This document shows, piece after piece, positions 34,918 through 45,208 of a stretch of DNA of 64,000 bases. Under the pieces are notes generated by a model, which was given only the letters and a program-made list of their open reading frames with translations, was not told where the DNA came from and made no database searches. A program made the position numbers and the translations under genes. Position 1 is the stretch's first letter, and each line of letters starts with the position of its first letter. Origin of the DNA: Pseudomonas maioricensis (GTDB lineage Bacteria; Pseudomonadota; Gammaproteobacteria; Pseudomonadales; Pseudomonadaceae); the NCBI RefSeq assembly GCF_022790535.1, contig NZ_LOHG01000008.1, forward strand, positions 1 through 64,000, in the 5' to 3' direction.

Positions 34918-36543
34918 GTGACCGTCAGCAATCGTCTTGAATCGTTATTTCCTGCGCTGGAACAGATCCCTGAGCAGTACCGTCCTGTTGAGGCCATCGA
35001 ACAGCGCGAGTACTTGGTCAATGGCACGTTGCAGCTGTGGCAAGGGCCTTTGGCACCGGTGCGCAGCCCGGTGTGTCTTAGTGGTGCCGACGGTATCCGC
35101 TCAGTCATTCTGGGCAGCACTCCTTTGCTGGATGCGGCCACCGCGATGACTGCACTGGAGGCGGCGGTTCAGGCTTACGACAGAGGGCAGGGCGCCTGGC
35201 CGACGATGCGGGTTGTTGAGCGTATTCAGCATGTAGAGGCGTTTCTCAAGCGCATGCGCGAGCAGCGTGAGGCAGTGGTTAAGCTGCTGATGTGGGAGAT
35301 TGGCAAAAATCTCAAGGACTCGGAGAAAGAGTTTGATCGCACCTGCGATTACATCGTCGATACCATCAATGCGCTCAAGGAGCTGGATCGGCGTTCGAGT
35401 CGTTTCGAGCTTGAGCAGGACACCTTGGGCCAGATTCGCCGGGTTCCTCTGGGCGTGACGCTGTGTATGGGACCCTACAACTATCCGCTTAATGAAACCT
35501 TCACCACGCTCATACCGGCACTGATCATGGGCAATACCGTGGTCTTCAAGCCGGCCAAGTTTGGTGTGTTGTTGATCCGGCCATTGCTGGAAGCCTTTCG
35601 GGACAGTTTCCCGGCCGGTGTCATCAACGTTATCTACGGCAGCGGTCGGGAAACGGTCAGTGCATTGATGGCTAGCGGCAAGGTCGATGTGTTCGCCTTT
35701 ATCGGCACTAATAAAGCGGCCAGTGACTTGAAGAAGCTTCATCCCAAGCCACATCGTCTGCGTGCTGCACTGGGCCTGGATGCCAAGAATCCAGGCATTG
35801 TGTTGCCGGATGTGGACCTGGACAACGCGGTGAGTGAGTCTATAACCGGGGCGTTGTCTTTCAATGGTCAGCGTTGCACTGCGCTCAAGATTCTCTTCGT
35901 GCATGAAAGTGTGGTCGACAGTTTTCTGGAAAAATTTCAGCACAAACTTGCCCAGTTGAAAGCCGGGATGCCATGGGAGGCGGGGGTGTCGTTAACGCCA
36001 TTGCCTGAGCCTGGCAAGACCGACTACCTCAAGGGGCTGGTCGAAGACGCTGTGAGTAAGGGCGCGCGCGTGGTCAATGAGGGCGGCGGGGAGATCAATG
36101 AAACATTCTTCTACCCGGCGGTGTTGTATCCAGTGACTTCGGCTATGCGGGTTTACCATGAAGAACAGTTTGGTCCGGTAGTGCCCATTGTCGCTTATCG
36201 CGATCTGGAGTCGGTGATCGACTACGTACTGGACTCGGACTTCGGCCAGCAACTAAGCATTTTTGGCAGTGATTCTGCTCAGGTCGGACGTCTGGTGGAC
36301 GCGTTTACCAATCAGGTCGGGCGTATCAACATCAATGCGCAGTGTCAGCGTGGCCCGGATCAGTTTCCCTTCAACGGTCGCAAAAACTCGGCCGAAGGGA
36401 CTTTGTCGGTTCATGACGCGCTTCGGGTTTTCTCGATCCGTACGTTGGTTGCGACCAAATTTCAGGAAAGTAACAAAAAGCTGGTCAGCGACATTATTCG
36501 TAATCGGGAGTCCAGCTTCCTCACCACGGACTATATTTTCTAA
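34918..36543 (+). CDS. gapN: NADP-dependent glyceraldehyde-3-phosphate dehydrogenase family (GapN-like ALDH)
   Basis: 541 aa from GTG 34918, 7 bases after GAGGTG; a GTG at 34909 would overlap this site. It has the aldehyde dehydrogenase fold: GPYNYPLNETF (cofactor/active site loop), VFKPAKF, GSGRE, catalytic Cys in FNGQRCTAL and EEQFGPVVPIV. GapN oxidises glyceraldehyde-3-phosphate directly to 3-phosphoglycerate, producing NADPH and bypassing GAPDH/PGK. The usual ELGGK motif carrying the general-base Glu is replaced by LGLDAKNP. It is monocistronic, divergent from tRNA-Asn. Confidence 0.88.
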   Translation: MTVSNRLESLFPALEQIPEQYRPVEAIEQREYLVNGTLQLWQGPLAPVRSPVCLSGADGIRSVILGSTPLLDAATAMTALEAAVQAYDRGQGAWPTMRVVERIQHVEAFLKRMREQREAVVKLLMWEIGKNLKDSEKEFDRTCDYIVDTINALKELDRRSSRFELEQDTLGQIRRVPLGVTLCMGPYNYPLNETFTTLIPALIMGNTVVFKPAKFGVLLIRPLLEAFRDSFPAGVINVIYGSGRETVSALMASGKVDVFAFIGTNKAASDLKKLHPKPHRLRAALGLDAKNPGIVLPDVDLDNAVSESITGALSFNGQRCTALKILFVHESVVDSFLEKFQHKLAQLKAGMPWEAGVSLTPLPEPGKTDYLKGLVEDAVSKGARVVNEGGGEINETFFYPAVLYPVTSAMRVYHEEQFGPVVPIVAYRDLESVIDYVLDSDFGQQLSIFGSDSAQVGRLVDAFTNQVGRININAQCQRGPDQFPFNGRKNSAEGTLSVHDALRVFSIRTLVATKFQESNKKLVSDIIRNRESSFLTTDYIF

Positions 36544-36998
36544 CGGATGGGGACTGGGACGTCAGGCTGGCGGTGCAGCGGCACCGTAGTCTGGCAGCCC
36601 TGTTATTGTGGATGAGTGAGTTGGGTTAAATCGTTATTCCAAAAGATCCGTATCGAGATACTTCGCGGAATCAAGTTGATGCTGTAATGTGTCGGGCGTC
36701 TTTAAAAAAGAATCTGCTTTAGTGATATTGAATGGAATATAACAGTGCGCCGAACTCGTTCGTGTGCCATGGTTACGGACACTGAAATTTGCTTGACGAA
36801 TATCTCCTTGCGAAGCAGTCGATACCCCCCGAATTCGCACGTTTTGCGAACCCGTCTTGTGTCAGGCGGACCCCGCGCTGGTCAGTATTCTTCCCTGAAG
36901 TGTTGGTGTTTGTTACTCCTGCATGGCGTCGCGATGATCTTTATCGTCCTTTATCGCGGAGTTTTCGTGGTGAATACTTTTCGTCGGAACGGTCAGGC

Positions 36999-37139
36999 AT
37001 GAATCTCGGTAAGTTGGATCCAATCATAAATATTCGCCGGAATGAATTACCGGTGCTGATTAACAACTCGTCGCACAGGGTTGACGCGTCGCTAGTTTAT
37101 GTTGAGCGCTGGTTCAAGCGTGTGGAGGTTTTGCGATGA
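36999..37139 (+). CDS. candidate small frame coupled to second bacteriophytochrome
   Basis: 46 codons from ATG 36999 (MNLGKLDPIINIRRNELP...), ending VERWFKRVEVLR, whose TGA overlaps the bacteriophytochrome ATG (ATGA). The same frame is open back to a TTG at 36789 (116 aa). No family is recognised, and base composition in 36600-37100 is lower in GC than its neighbours. It may be a leader peptide for translational coupling or a decayed gene end. The rest of the 36544-36998 gap shows nothing else. Confidence 0.35.
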   Translation: MNLGKLDPIINIRRNELPVLINNSSHRVDASLVYVERWFKRVEVLR

Positions 37140-39391
37140 TTGTTGACGACGGTGATGTCTTTGATCGGTTGCTGGCCAATTGTGATCAGGAGCCTATTCA
37201 GGTCCCGGGTGCAATTCAGCCCCATGGCGTGCTGCTGACTGTCAATGAGGCAACCTGGGTCGTGCAACAACTCAGCGCAAATGCCGATGGGCTCTTCGGT
37301 CGTCCTGCATCGGAACTGGCTGGGAAGGACCTTGAAATCGTGCTGGGCGCACAACAGGCGCAGCAAGTGCGCAGCGCTGCAGCGGCCTATTCACTGGACG
37401 AAGTCAATCCGCTGTCGTTGACCTATGGCCTGGGTCAGATGGACTGCACCTTGCATCGTTACGACGGATTGCTGGTGCTGGAGATCGAAAATCCCGGTGA
37501 GCTTACTTCAGCCAGCATGCAGCATCTGGATCGTGGCCTGGGCCGCACGCTGCGTCGTCTGCAAGGTGCAAAATCTCTCGCAGAGCTTTACGAAATAAGC
37601 GTCCGCGAAATTCAGGCATTGACCGGTTATGACCGCGTGCTTATCTATCGTTTCGAAGCCGAAGGGCATGGCCAGGTTATTGCTGAGGCGTCCAGCCCAG
37701 GCATGGACATCTATAACGGTCTGTTTTTTCCGGCGTCCGATATTCCGAGCCAGGCTCGTGAACTGTACCGGGTCAATTGGTTGCGGATAATCCCCGATGC
37801 GCGCTATATGCCTGTGCCTCTGGTGCCACTGCTACGCCCTGATACGTTGTTGCCGCTGGACATGACACATTCGCTGTTGCGCAGTGTTTCGCCGATTCAT
37901 TGCCAATACATGAAGAATATGGGCGTGTTGTCCTCTATGAGCATTTCTTTGCTAAAGGACGATCGTCTCTGGGGGCTGATCAGTTGTGGCAATCGCCAGC
38001 CGTTGCTGGTGCCACATGGGTTGCGGGCCGCATGCCAGACGATTGGTCAGGTGCTGTCGATGCAGATCAGTGCTCTTGAAGAAGCCGAGATAACCCGTCA
38101 GCGCCAGAAGAAAGAGGTGTTGCTCGCCGAGCTTGCCCGAGCAATGCACTCGGCAGCGGACAAGGATGTATTAGAGGCGCTGGCACAGGATCCAGAGTCG
38201 CTGATGGCGTTGACCGGAGCGTCAGGCGTCGCTGTGCTGGTAGAGGAGCGATTGCACGTGTGGGGCGCTTGTCCTGCGGTAGAGCATATCCGTTCTCTTT
38301 ATACCTGGCTTCAACAGCAGCCTTCAGGCATTTATGAATCATCGAATCTGAGTGCCGATTTCCCGGCTGCCCATGAATATCAGGATGTCGGCAGCGGCCT
38401 TCTGACGTTTACGTTGCCCAAGCCGGTGGACAATGCCGTGCTGTGGTTTCGTCCGGAGGTCAAGGACAGCGTTCACTGGAGCGGCGACCCGAGCAAGCCG
38501 ATGGAAATGTCCGAAACCGATACCGGTAACCGGCTTCAGCCTCGCAAATCATTCGAGATATGGAAGGAGCAGGTGGATGGCAAAGCGCATCGCTGGGACA
38601 GTGGTGACCTGTTCGCGGTCGCTGACCTGAGACGCTCTGCGCTGGAGGCCGACCTGTCTCGTCAGGTGCTACGTGAGCAGGAAGCTGTGCGTGCGCGGGA
38701 TGAGCTGGTCGCGGTGGTTTCCCATGACTTGCGCAACCCAATGACTGTCATCGTCATGCAGTGCGGAATGATGCAGCGTTTGATCGGGGCCGACAGCACT
38801 CCGTCCTCCAAGCGGGTCAACTCAGCTATCGATACGATGCAGCGTGCGACAACGAGAATGACCAATCTGCTGGAGGATCTTCTGGATACCTCGAAAATCG
38901 AGGCCGGACGCTATTCCATCACGACGCAGCTTCGCGATGTAAGTCAGATTTTCGAAGAGGCTTATTCGCTGCTTGCACCGTTGGCGCTGAATAAATTCAT
39001 TGATCTGAGTTTTGTATCCGAACCCGGCCTGCGTGTTATGGCTGATCCGGAGCGGCTGTTTCAGGTGCTGTCCAACCTGATTGGGAACGCCATCAAGTTC
39101 ACTCCAAGAGAGGGGCGAGTCGCTATCACCGCCGAAAAACAGGGTGACTACGCCACCTTCAGCGTTGTCGACACTGGAGCCGGTATCGCCCCTGACCAAC
39201 TACCTCATGTGTTTGAACGATACTGGCGGATTCGTGAGGGTAATCCGAGTGGTACGGGTCTGGGGCTTTACATCTCAATGGGGATCGTCAAAGCCCATGG
39301 CGGTGAGTTATGGGTCCGCAGTGAATTGGGGCAAGGCAGCGAATTCAGCTTTACTGTGCCCTTGGTCTCTCTTGAGGCAATGGCCGAATAG
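37136..39391 (+). CDS. bphP: bacteriophytochrome histidine kinase (second)
   Basis: 751 aa. PAS with chromophore Cys16 in LANCDQEPIQVPGAIQPHG, GAF with PASDIPSQARELY, PHY with the tongue motif QPRKSFEIWK, HisKA with VVSHDLRNPMTV and HATPase with GNAIKFT, DTGAGIAPDQLPHVFERYW and GTGLGLYISMG. It is a paralogue of the protein at 26529: same architecture, but only moderately similar in the kinase half (the H-box here is of the PAS-kinase SHDLRNP type). No response regulator or bphO follows; the next gene is a cupin 84 bases away. Confidence 0.95.
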   Translation: MIVDDGDVFDRLLANCDQEPIQVPGAIQPHGVLLTVNEATWVVQQLSANADGLFGRPASELAGKDLEIVLGAQQAQQVRSAAAAYSLDEVNPLSLTYGLGQMDCTLHRYDGLLVLEIENPGELTSASMQHLDRGLGRTLRRLQGAKSLAELYEISVREIQALTGYDRVLIYRFEAEGHGQVIAEASSPGMDIYNGLFFPASDIPSQARELYRVNWLRIIPDARYMPVPLVPLLRPDTLLPLDMTHSLLRSVSPIHCQYMKNMGVLSSMSISLLKDDRLWGLISCGNRQPLLVPHGLRAACQTIGQVLSMQISALEEAEITRQRQKKEVLLAELARAMHSAADKDVLEALAQDPESLMALTGASGVAVLVEERLHVWGACPAVEHIRSLYTWLQQQPSGIYESSNLSADFPAAHEYQDVGSGLLTFTLPKPVDNAVLWFRPEVKDSVHWSGDPSKPMEMSETDTGNRLQPRKSFEIWKEQVDGKAHRWDSGDLFAVADLRRSALEADLSRQVLREQEAVRARDELVAVVSHDLRNPMTVIVMQCGMMQRLIGADSTPSSKRVNSAIDTMQRATTRMTNLLEDLLDTSKIEAGRYSITTQLRDVSQIFEEAYSLLAPLALNKFIDLSFVSEPGLRVMADPERLFQVLSNLIGNAIKFTPREGRVAITAEKQGDYATFSVVDTGAGIAPDQLPHVFERYWRIREGNPSGTGLGLYISMGIVKAHGGELWVRSELGQGSEFSFTVPLVSLEAMAE

Positions 39392-39475
39392 ACCGCCTGA
39401 CCGCAGCACGCAACTTCAAGCTTTGTGCGGGAGTCGACATGGGTAATCAATGGTCTTCAGGCAGGAGCCGCCATC

Positions 39476-39985
39476 ATGATTTCACGTATACCTGAGCAGT
39501 TGTACTTTGACGAGAACCACTCCATTCCCAATAGCAGATTACCGGTGCTGATCTATCGGGGGGTGTCGTTTGATAGCCCCGATACTGCCAAGGCGTTCGA
39601 GCGGCTCTTTACCAGCAATCACTGGCTGGCAAAGTGGCGTGACGGGATTTTTGACTACCACCATTATCACGCTACTGCGCATGAGGCGCTGGGCGTGGCA
39701 AGCGGCGCCGCACGGGTGATGCTCGGGGGCGCAGGCGGGCAGGAAGTCACCGTGGCACCTGGCGATGTGCTGGTATTGCCAGCCGGAACCGGTCACTGCT
39801 GCCTCGAACAAAGTGATGACTTCCTGGTTGTGGGGGCTTATCCCTACAATCAGAGCAATTACGATATCCAGCGTGCAGACCCTGCTGTGCTGCCGGTTTC
39901 AAGGAAGCGTATTGTCGAGGTGCCTTTGCCCGAAGCCGATCCCCTTAATGGCACGACAGGGGCTTTACTGCGATTCTGGATCTGA
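39476..39985 (+). CDS. cupin domain protein (YjlB-like)
   Basis: 169 aa from ATG 39476, with CAGGAG 8 bases upstream; the frame starts earlier but without a ribosome site. Cupin motif 1 is HYHATAHEALGV and motif 2 is VAPGDVLVLPAGTGHCCLE, giving metal-ligand histidines. The tail ends LLRFWI. YjlB-type cupins have no firmly known substrate. It may be cotranscribed with the phytochrome upstream (84-base gap), though the connection is not established. Confidence 0.87.
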   Translation: MISRIPEQLYFDENHSIPNSRLPVLIYRGVSFDSPDTAKAFERLFTSNHWLAKWRDGIFDYHHYHATAHEALGVASGAARVMLGGAGGQEVTVAPGDVLVLPAGTGHCCLEQSDDFLVVGAYPYNQSNYDIQRADPAVLPVSRKRIVEVPLPEADPLNGTTGALLRFWI

Positions 39986-40154
39986 GTCCTTACCAGACTG
40001 GTCAGTCAGTTAATTTCGTCATGAACCGTTGCTTTGTTTGGATAACCGGGACAGCTTCTATATTCTTTGGTCTATCCGCTTTTCAGGGACATCGGATGCG
40101 CTGTCATTCGATCTTTGAATATGCGCCTGTTTTCTGCCATGCCAAGGAAACCAG

Positions 40155-41039
40155 ATGACCATCGTCAGCACGCCGCTATCTGGCGTCAATCAGCCACTCA
40201 AGGGCATCGCGCTCATTGTGCTGGCAACGTTTCTGTTTGCCAGTCATGACACCATCTCCAAGTACCTGTCCGGTTTCTATCCCGTCTTCATGGTCGTCTG
40301 GGTGCGTTACTTAGTGCATACCTTGCTCATGGCCGGGATTTTCATGCCCTCGGCAGGGCTGCGGGTTTTGCGTACCAAACGTTTGAAGCTGCAAATAATA
40401 AGGGCGCTCTGTCTGTTGGGTACCAGCCTGTTGTTCACGACCGGGCTGATGTATATCCCGCTGGCCGAAGCAACCGCCGTTAACTTCCTTGCGCCATTGT
40501 TGATCACCGCTATGTCGGTGCCGTTACTGCACGAGCATGTCACGCGTAAACAGTGGGCCGCAGTGCTGGTGGGTTTTGTGGGGGTGCTGATCATCGTGCA
40601 TCCCGGAGGTGAGTTGTTTACTCCGGCTGTTTTGCTGCCGTTGGCTTCTGCGACGCTATTTGCGTCCTATCAGTTGCTGACCCGCATGGTCAGTGCTCAT
40701 GACAGTCCGACCACCAGCAACTTTTTTGCCGGGCTGTTCAACAGCCTTGTCATGACCGCATTGCTACCTTTTTTCTGGACGGTGCCGGAGCTCAAGCATC
40801 TGCCGTTCATGCTGGCGCTCGGCGCATGCGGCATGGTTGCTCATTTACTGTTGACCCAGGCCTTTCGCTTCGCCGCTCCCGCGATGCTGGCGCCGTTCAG
40901 TTATTGCCAGATTGTATTCGCCGGTTTGCTGGGCTATCTGGTGTTCGGTCATGCGCCGTCTTTGACGGCTCAATTGGGCATCGCGGTAATCTGCCTGAGC
41001 GGATTGGCAGCAGCGTGGCAACAGCGCACCAAGGCCTGA
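40155..41039 (+). CDS. EamA/DMT family transporter
   Basis: 294 aa with ten membrane helices in two EamA repeats (LIVLATFLFASHDTISKYL at the N-terminus; GACGMVAHLLLTQAFRFAAPAMLAPFSY in the second half). RBS AAGGAAACCAG precedes the ATG. It is probably a metabolite exporter of unknown substrate. It is followed by an aldehyde dehydrogenase after 125 bases. Confidence 0.9.
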   Translation: MTIVSTPLSGVNQPLKGIALIVLATFLFASHDTISKYLSGFYPVFMVVWVRYLVHTLLMAGIFMPSAGLRVLRTKRLKLQIIRALCLLGTSLLFTTGLMYIPLAEATAVNFLAPLLITAMSVPLLHEHVTRKQWAAVLVGFVGVLIIVHPGGELFTPAVLLPLASATLFASYQLLTRMVSAHDSPTTSNFFAGLFNSLVMTALLPFFWTVPELKHLPFMLALGACGMVAHLLLTQAFRFAAPAMLAPFSYCQIVFAGLLGYLVFGHAPSLTAQLGIAVICLSGLAAAWQQRTKA

Positions 41040-41164
41040 CGGGTAGCGACTCCTGACGTCCATTTGTTGAAATGCCTTGATATATACAGGCACGCCCCCA
41101 TTGAACTCGTAGCGCTTTTGAAAAGCTTATTTCTGTCTATGCGAACGCAACTGGAGAAATCGCT

Positions 41165-42598
41165 ATGTATCCTGATGTACAGCTATTCATCGATGGTCAA
41201 TGGCGTGCAGGCCAACAAGGTCGCACCCTGCCAGTCATCGATCCTGCCACAGGTGAGAAATTGGGCACCGTTGCGCACGCCAGTATTCCTGACCTCGATG
41301 AAGCGCTTGCCGCTGCCGAGCGTGGTTTTGCGGTGTGGCGCAAGACTTCGGCTTACGATCGCTACAAGACGATGCAGAAAGCCGCGCAACTTCTGCGCGA
41401 ACGCGCGGATGTCATTGCCAGGATTATGACTCAGGAACAGGGCAAGCCTTTGGCTGAGGCCCGTGCCGAGGTGCTGTCCGGTGCTGATGTCGTCGAATGG
41501 TTGGCCGAAGAGGGCCGTCGTAGTTATGGCCGCATTGTTCCATCCCGTGGAGCAAGCGTTGAGCAGAAGGTCGTCAAGGAACCGGTTGGGCCCGTCGCTG
41601 CGTTTACACCGTGGAACTTCCCGATCAATCAAATCGTGCGCAAACTCTCGTCGGCTCTTGCTGCGGGCTGTTCAATCATCGTCAAGGCCCCTGAAGAAAC
41701 ACCGGCATCACCTGCCGAGCTGATTCGGGCGTTTGCAGACGCGGGTGTCCCAGCAGGTGTTATTGGCCTGGTGTACGGTGATCCAGCGGAAATTTCCTCT
41801 TATCTCATCCCTCACCCGGTTATCCGCAAGGTGACTTTCACCGGCTCGACACCGGTCGGCAAGCAGCTGGCTGCTCTGGCCGGGCAGCACATGAAACGCG
41901 CCACAATGGAGCTAGGTGGTCATGCTCCGGCGCTGGTTTTTGATGATGCCGATGTTGATCTTGCTGCGCGCGTGTTGGCTACGGCCAAGTTCCGCAATGC
42001 CGGTCAGGTGTGCGTTTCACCGACTCGCATTCTGGTCCAGCGCGGGGTGTTCGATGCATTCCTCGAGAAGTTTGTCGGTCTGACTCGGGAGATCAAGGTA
42101 GGTAACGGTCTGGACTCCACTGTAACCATGGGGCCGGTCGCCAATGAGCGACGTATTCCGGCACTGGCGGCATTGGTAGAGGACGCTAAAGCTGCTGGCG
42201 CGACGCTGAATGCTGGCGGTCGGGCGATTGATGGCCCTGGCTACTTCTTCGAGCCCACCGTACTCAGTGGCCTGACTCGCGAAATGCGCATCATGAACGA
42301 GGAGCCGTTCGGTCCAGTCGCTCTGTTGGTGCCGTTCGATACGGTTGAAGAGGCCATAGCCGAATCCAATCGAGTACCGTTTGGTCTGGCTTCTTATGCC
42401 TTTACCACGTCAATGAAGACGGCTCATGCGTTGAGCACCTACATTGAGGCGGGCATGCTGTCCATCAATCATCAGGGTATTGGTTTGCCGGAAGTGCCAT
42501 TTGGTGGCATCAAGGATTCTGGTTATGGCTCTGAAGGTGGTACCGAAGCGATTGAGGCTTATCTGAATACCAAGCTGGTGACTCAGTTCAACCTTTAA
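41165..42598 (+). CDS. NAD(P)-dependent aldehyde dehydrogenase, succinate-semialdehyde type
   Basis: 477 aa. Signatures are [10 protein letters not shown], the cofactor contact [19 protein letters not shown], the general base Glu in MELGGHAP and catalytic Cys in NAGQVCVSP. The length and N-terminus ([17 protein letters not shown]) fit the succinate-semialdehyde/glutarate-semialdehyde group. It oxidises an aldehyde to the acid. Substrate within this group is inferred only. Ends before a strong bidirectional terminator. Confidence 0.88.
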   Translation: MYPDVQLFIDGQWRAGQQGRTLPVIDPATGEKLGTVAHASIPDLDEALAAAERGFAVWRKTSAYDRYKTMQKAAQLLRERADVIARIMTQEQGKPLAEARAEVLSGADVVEWLAEEGRRSYGRIVPSRGASVEQKVVKEPVGPVAAFTPWNFPINQIVRKLSSALAAGCSIIVKAPEETPASPAELIRAFADAGVPAGVIGLVYGDPAEISSYLIPHPVIRKVTFTGSTPVGKQLAALAGQHMKRATMELGGHAPALVFDDADVDLAARVLATAKFRNAGQVCVSPTRILVQRGVFDAFLEKFVGLTREIKVGNGLDSTVTMGPVANERRIPALAALVEDAKAAGATLNAGGRAIDGPGYFFEPTVLSGLTREMRIMNEEPFGPVALLVPFDTVEEAIAESNRVPFGLASYAFTTSMKTAHALSTYIEAGMLSINHQGIGLPEVPFGGIKDSGYGSEGGTEAIEAYLNTKLVTQFNL

Positions 42599-42626
42599 GC
42601 GCTTAGCGACACAGACGCAAGAAAGC

Positions 42627-42670
42627 AAAAGGCCGCCAGCTTCTTGATGAACTGGCGGCCTTTCTTTTGG
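42627..42670. terminator. bidirectional terminator between convergent genes
   Basis: AAAGGCCGCCAGCTTC...GAACTGGCGGCCTTT hairpin with T/A-tracts on both sides, between the aldehyde dehydrogenase and pbpG. Confidence 0.85.
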
Positions 42671-42687
42671 AGCGATTAACTGGCGAA

Positions 42688-43623
42688 TCACTCGGTGGCT
42701 TGTAGCCCTTGTTGCTTCATCACCAGATTCTTTTCTTTCTTGTACTGCAAGGCTACGGCTGGAGGCGGGTTACTTTTGCCTGTTTCCATCCATTGGCGGA
42801 TCCGGCTAGCGTCCGCAAAGTGTGTGTATTTGCCGAATGCATCGAGAATCACCATCGACACAGGACGATTGGCCATGCTGGTCAGCAGCACCAGGCAGTG
42901 CCCGGCCTGATTGGTGAAACCCGTCTTGGTCAATTTGATGTCCCAGTTGGATTTTCGAACCAGGTGGTCGGTGTTGCTGAAGCCGAGGCTGTAAGTCGGC
43001 TTGCGGAACGTTACGGTTTTCTCCGGCGTTGTACTTAACTCGCTAAGCGCTGGATATTTACGTGATGCCAATAGCAGTTTGGTCAGATCGCGGGCGGTAG
43101 AAACGTTGTATATCGAGAGGCCTGTAGGCTCGACATATACGGTGTGCTTCATACCCAAGGCCTTGGCTTTAGCATTCATCGCCAGAATGAACGCTGCGTA
43201 GCCGCCCGGATAACTGTGCGCGAGGCTGGCCGCCGCGCGATTTTCAGACGACATCAAGGTAATGAGCAGCATTTCCCGGCGCGGTAGTTCGCTGCCCAGC
43301 TTTACCCGGGAGAACACGCCTTTCATTTCCGGCGTCTGAGAAATATTGACCGGAATGACCTCATCCATAGACTGCTTGGCGTCCAGCACGACCATTGCGG
43401 TCATGAGTTTGGTAACCGATGCGATGGGTACGATGACATCCGGATTGCTTGAATACAGAACTTTATCGGTTTGCAGATCGACGACCATGGCACTGCCTGA
43501 CGCCAGATGAAGAAGTGACGGGTCACGATTAAGTGGGGCAGGGTCGTTCGCATAGGCACTGGTGGATAGTGCCGGGCCTGCAAGTGCAAATAAAAGGCCC
43601 AAAAGTGGAAGACGAATTTTCAA
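42688..43623 (-). CDS. pbpG: D-alanyl-D-alanine endopeptidase (PBP7-like)
   Basis: 311 aa. Signal peptide ([19 protein letters not shown]). Serine DD-peptidase motifs: SxxK in IASVTKLM, SxN in SSENRAA and KTG in [11 protein letters not shown]. It cleaves D-Ala-meso-DAP cross-links in peptidoglycan in the periplasm. It is monocistronic, convergent with the aldehyde dehydrogenase. Confidence 0.94.
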   Translation of the reverse strand: MKIRLPLLGLLFALAGPALSTSAYANDPAPLNRDPSLLHLASGSAMVVDLQTDKVLYSSNPDVIVPIASVTKLMTAMVVLDAKQSMDEVIPVNISQTPEMKGVFSRVKLGSELPRREMLLITLMSSENRAAASLAHSYPGGYAAFILAMNAKAKALGMKHTVYVEPTGLSIYNVSTARDLTKLLLASRKYPALSELSTTPEKTVTFRKPTYSLGFSNTDHLVRKSNWDIKLTKTGFTNQAGHCLVLLTSMANRPVSMVILDAFGKYTHFADASRIRQWMETGKSNPPPAVALQYKKEKNLVMKQQGLQATE

Positions 43624-43872
43624 GAGCAGCGCTCACTAAAAGTGGAGTGTGGTATCACACAGGGTTAAAGAAACTGCGCGGTATTTTATGAGCAGGCCTG
43701 ACTACTGTCGATGGGTGTTGTAGGACGTTTCACTAATAAGCTTAATATTTAACTTTGCATCGACCGGCTGAAATATCGTCCGTCGATGACAATAGTCGTG
43801 GTGTCCGGCGCCAGCACCGATTAGCATCCCATGCCATCGATAGCAGCCGACACAGACCGAAGGAGTCGCGCA

Positions 43873-44433
43873 ATGCCCAAGGGGTTTATCAGCAAGGATT
43901 ACGTTGTTTTAGTGATAGTTGCCGGTGCAATAGCCGTTCTGTTGATGGGGGCAGGATTCTTTTCAAGGCCTGCAGACTGGGTGGGTTGGGTTCAGGCAAC
44001 GGGCTTGATTATCGGCATGATGGTCGCTGTTGCAGTGCCGGGTATTCAGCGCAGTCAGGAGGCGGCAGTGCAACACAAGGCTATGCGCGAAGGGCAGATC
44101 GGTTATGCCAGGCGCATGCAGTACCTGTGCGGCGAGCTGGGCGAGCTGTTGGGCAAAATCAGCCTGAGCCTGAACCATCTGCGCGCAACTGATCGGCATC
44201 GCTTGAAGTATGTCTTGCAAGATTATCTGCACCGCCTGTTTGAATCCCACAAGGATGACCTGAATGACGATCGCGTAGTGATTGCTTACGAGCTGCGTCA
44301 GGTCGCCAACGACCTTATCGATGAGCTGGAAAGTGGTCGTTCGGATCGGGTGGTGTTCATGAGCATGGAGAAGCGTCTGCAGAAACTGACCCATCGGTGT
44401 CAGGTCAACGCAGCGATGGCTGAGCGTCTCTGA
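43873..44433 (+). CDS. membrane-anchored hypothetical protein
   Basis: 186 aa from ATG 43873, with GAAGGAGTCGCGCA before it; a start at 43831 lacks such a site. Two membrane helices (YVVLVIVAGAIAVLLMGAGFF and WVGWVQATGLIIGMMVAVAVPG) form an N-terminal hairpin. The rest is a cytoplasmic helical domain rich in Arg, Leu and Glu (ELGELLGKISLSLNHLR, YELRQVANDLIDELE). Family not recognised. It precedes the minus-strand small genes at 44564 and 44865. Confidence 0.75.
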   Translation: MPKGFISKDYVVLVIVAGAIAVLLMGAGFFSRPADWVGWVQATGLIIGMMVAVAVPGIQRSQEAAVQHKAMREGQIGYARRMQYLCGELGELLGKISLSLNHLRATDRHRLKYVLQDYLHRLFESHKDDLNDDRVVIAYELRQVANDLIDELESGRSDRVVFMSMEKRLQKLTHRCQVNAAMAERL

Positions 44434-44460
44434 TTGTCGGTTGCGAATTCGCAGCCAAAA

Positions 44461-44492
44461 AAAGCCCGCATCAGGGGAGTGATGCGGGCAAG
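44461..44492 (-). terminator. rho-independent terminator
   Basis: GCCCGCATCA-CTCCCC-TGATGCGGGC followed by TTTTTTT on the minus strand, downstream of the 44564 small gene; it can also serve the plus-strand gene ending at 44433. Confidence 0.8.
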
Positions 44493-44563
44493 GGGATGTG
44501 CGGAGCAACGCACGATTCATTCAGGGCGTAAAACCAGGTGAGCTGTCGGTCTATCGCGAGTGG

Positions 44564-44746
44564 TCAGCCATTCAACTGACCACTTTCAAACATATCGGAA
44601 CGCGCTTGTGCGGCATTCAGCGAGGCGAAAGGGCCGCTGACGGGCTCACCGTCGTGCACCAGATACCAGCAGGCCAGAAGACCTTGGGCTCTAAGGGCTT
44701 GCGGGACTGCGCTGCCTACTACTGACATGATTTTGAGTGTGTTCAT
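44564..44746 (-). CDS. small hypothetical protein
   Basis: 60 aa from ATG 44746, with GGAGG 6 bases upstream; a longer open frame to 44761 has no such site. The sequence MNTLKIMSVVGSAVPQAL is followed by a compact WYLVHDGEPVSGPFASLNAAQ, then a charged end. A short conserved Pseudomonas-like protein; family not recognised. Terminator just downstream. Confidence 0.65.
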   Translation of the reverse strand: MNTLKIMSVVGSAVPQALRAQGLLACWYLVHDGEPVSGPFASLNAAQARSDMFESGQLNG

Positions 44747-44864
44747 AAGTGCCTCCAACAATCTATGGCGCTACTCTACGGCGTCATGGGACGCAGCAGA
44801 AATCAACGCTCTCGATAGTGGACATTGATGAACAGGCAAGCCGGAGATGTTCGGCGGATGAGGG

Positions 44865-45059
44865 TCAGTCGACGACCTGGTCCAGCATGTTGATGACTTC
44901 CTCGTCGGACAACACGCCTTTTTCCACCAGATTCTGAGCCAGAAGCGCAACGAACTTGGCGGTCCTGTGGCCTTCAAGGCTCTTGAGTTCTGTCAATGCG
45001 CTGTAGACCTTGTTCGACGTACAGAGTCCGACCATTCGATGTGGGTTCTGTGTCGGCAT
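44865..45059 (-). CDS. small hypothetical protein
   Basis: 64 aa from ATG 45059, with AAGGAAATCAGG upstream; the frame extends further but is not coding-like. Helical, with SALTELKSLEGHRTAKFVAL and a C-terminal EEVINMLDQVVD. No known family. It lies about 120 bases upstream of the 44746 gene on the same strand. Confidence 0.65.
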   Translation of the reverse strand: MPTQNPHRMVGLCTSNKVYSALTELKSLEGHRTAKFVALLAQNLVEKGVLSDEEVINMLDQVVD

Positions 45060-45208
45060 CCTGATTTCCTTATTGTTATGGCTGACTGGTAGCAATGGCG
45101 TTGGAAGGTTTTCATTTGGCCAGAGGCGAGCCGGAACTGTTAGCAGGCTATCGTCTTTTTTTCGCCGATCTTGAGCCTGAAGATAGCTGTTATCGGCCAT
45201 CCAGCAAA

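Noticed and set aside
35101..35943. 280-aa minus-strand open frame
   Set aside because: Antisense of gapN, which shows the conserved aldehyde dehydrogenase motifs.
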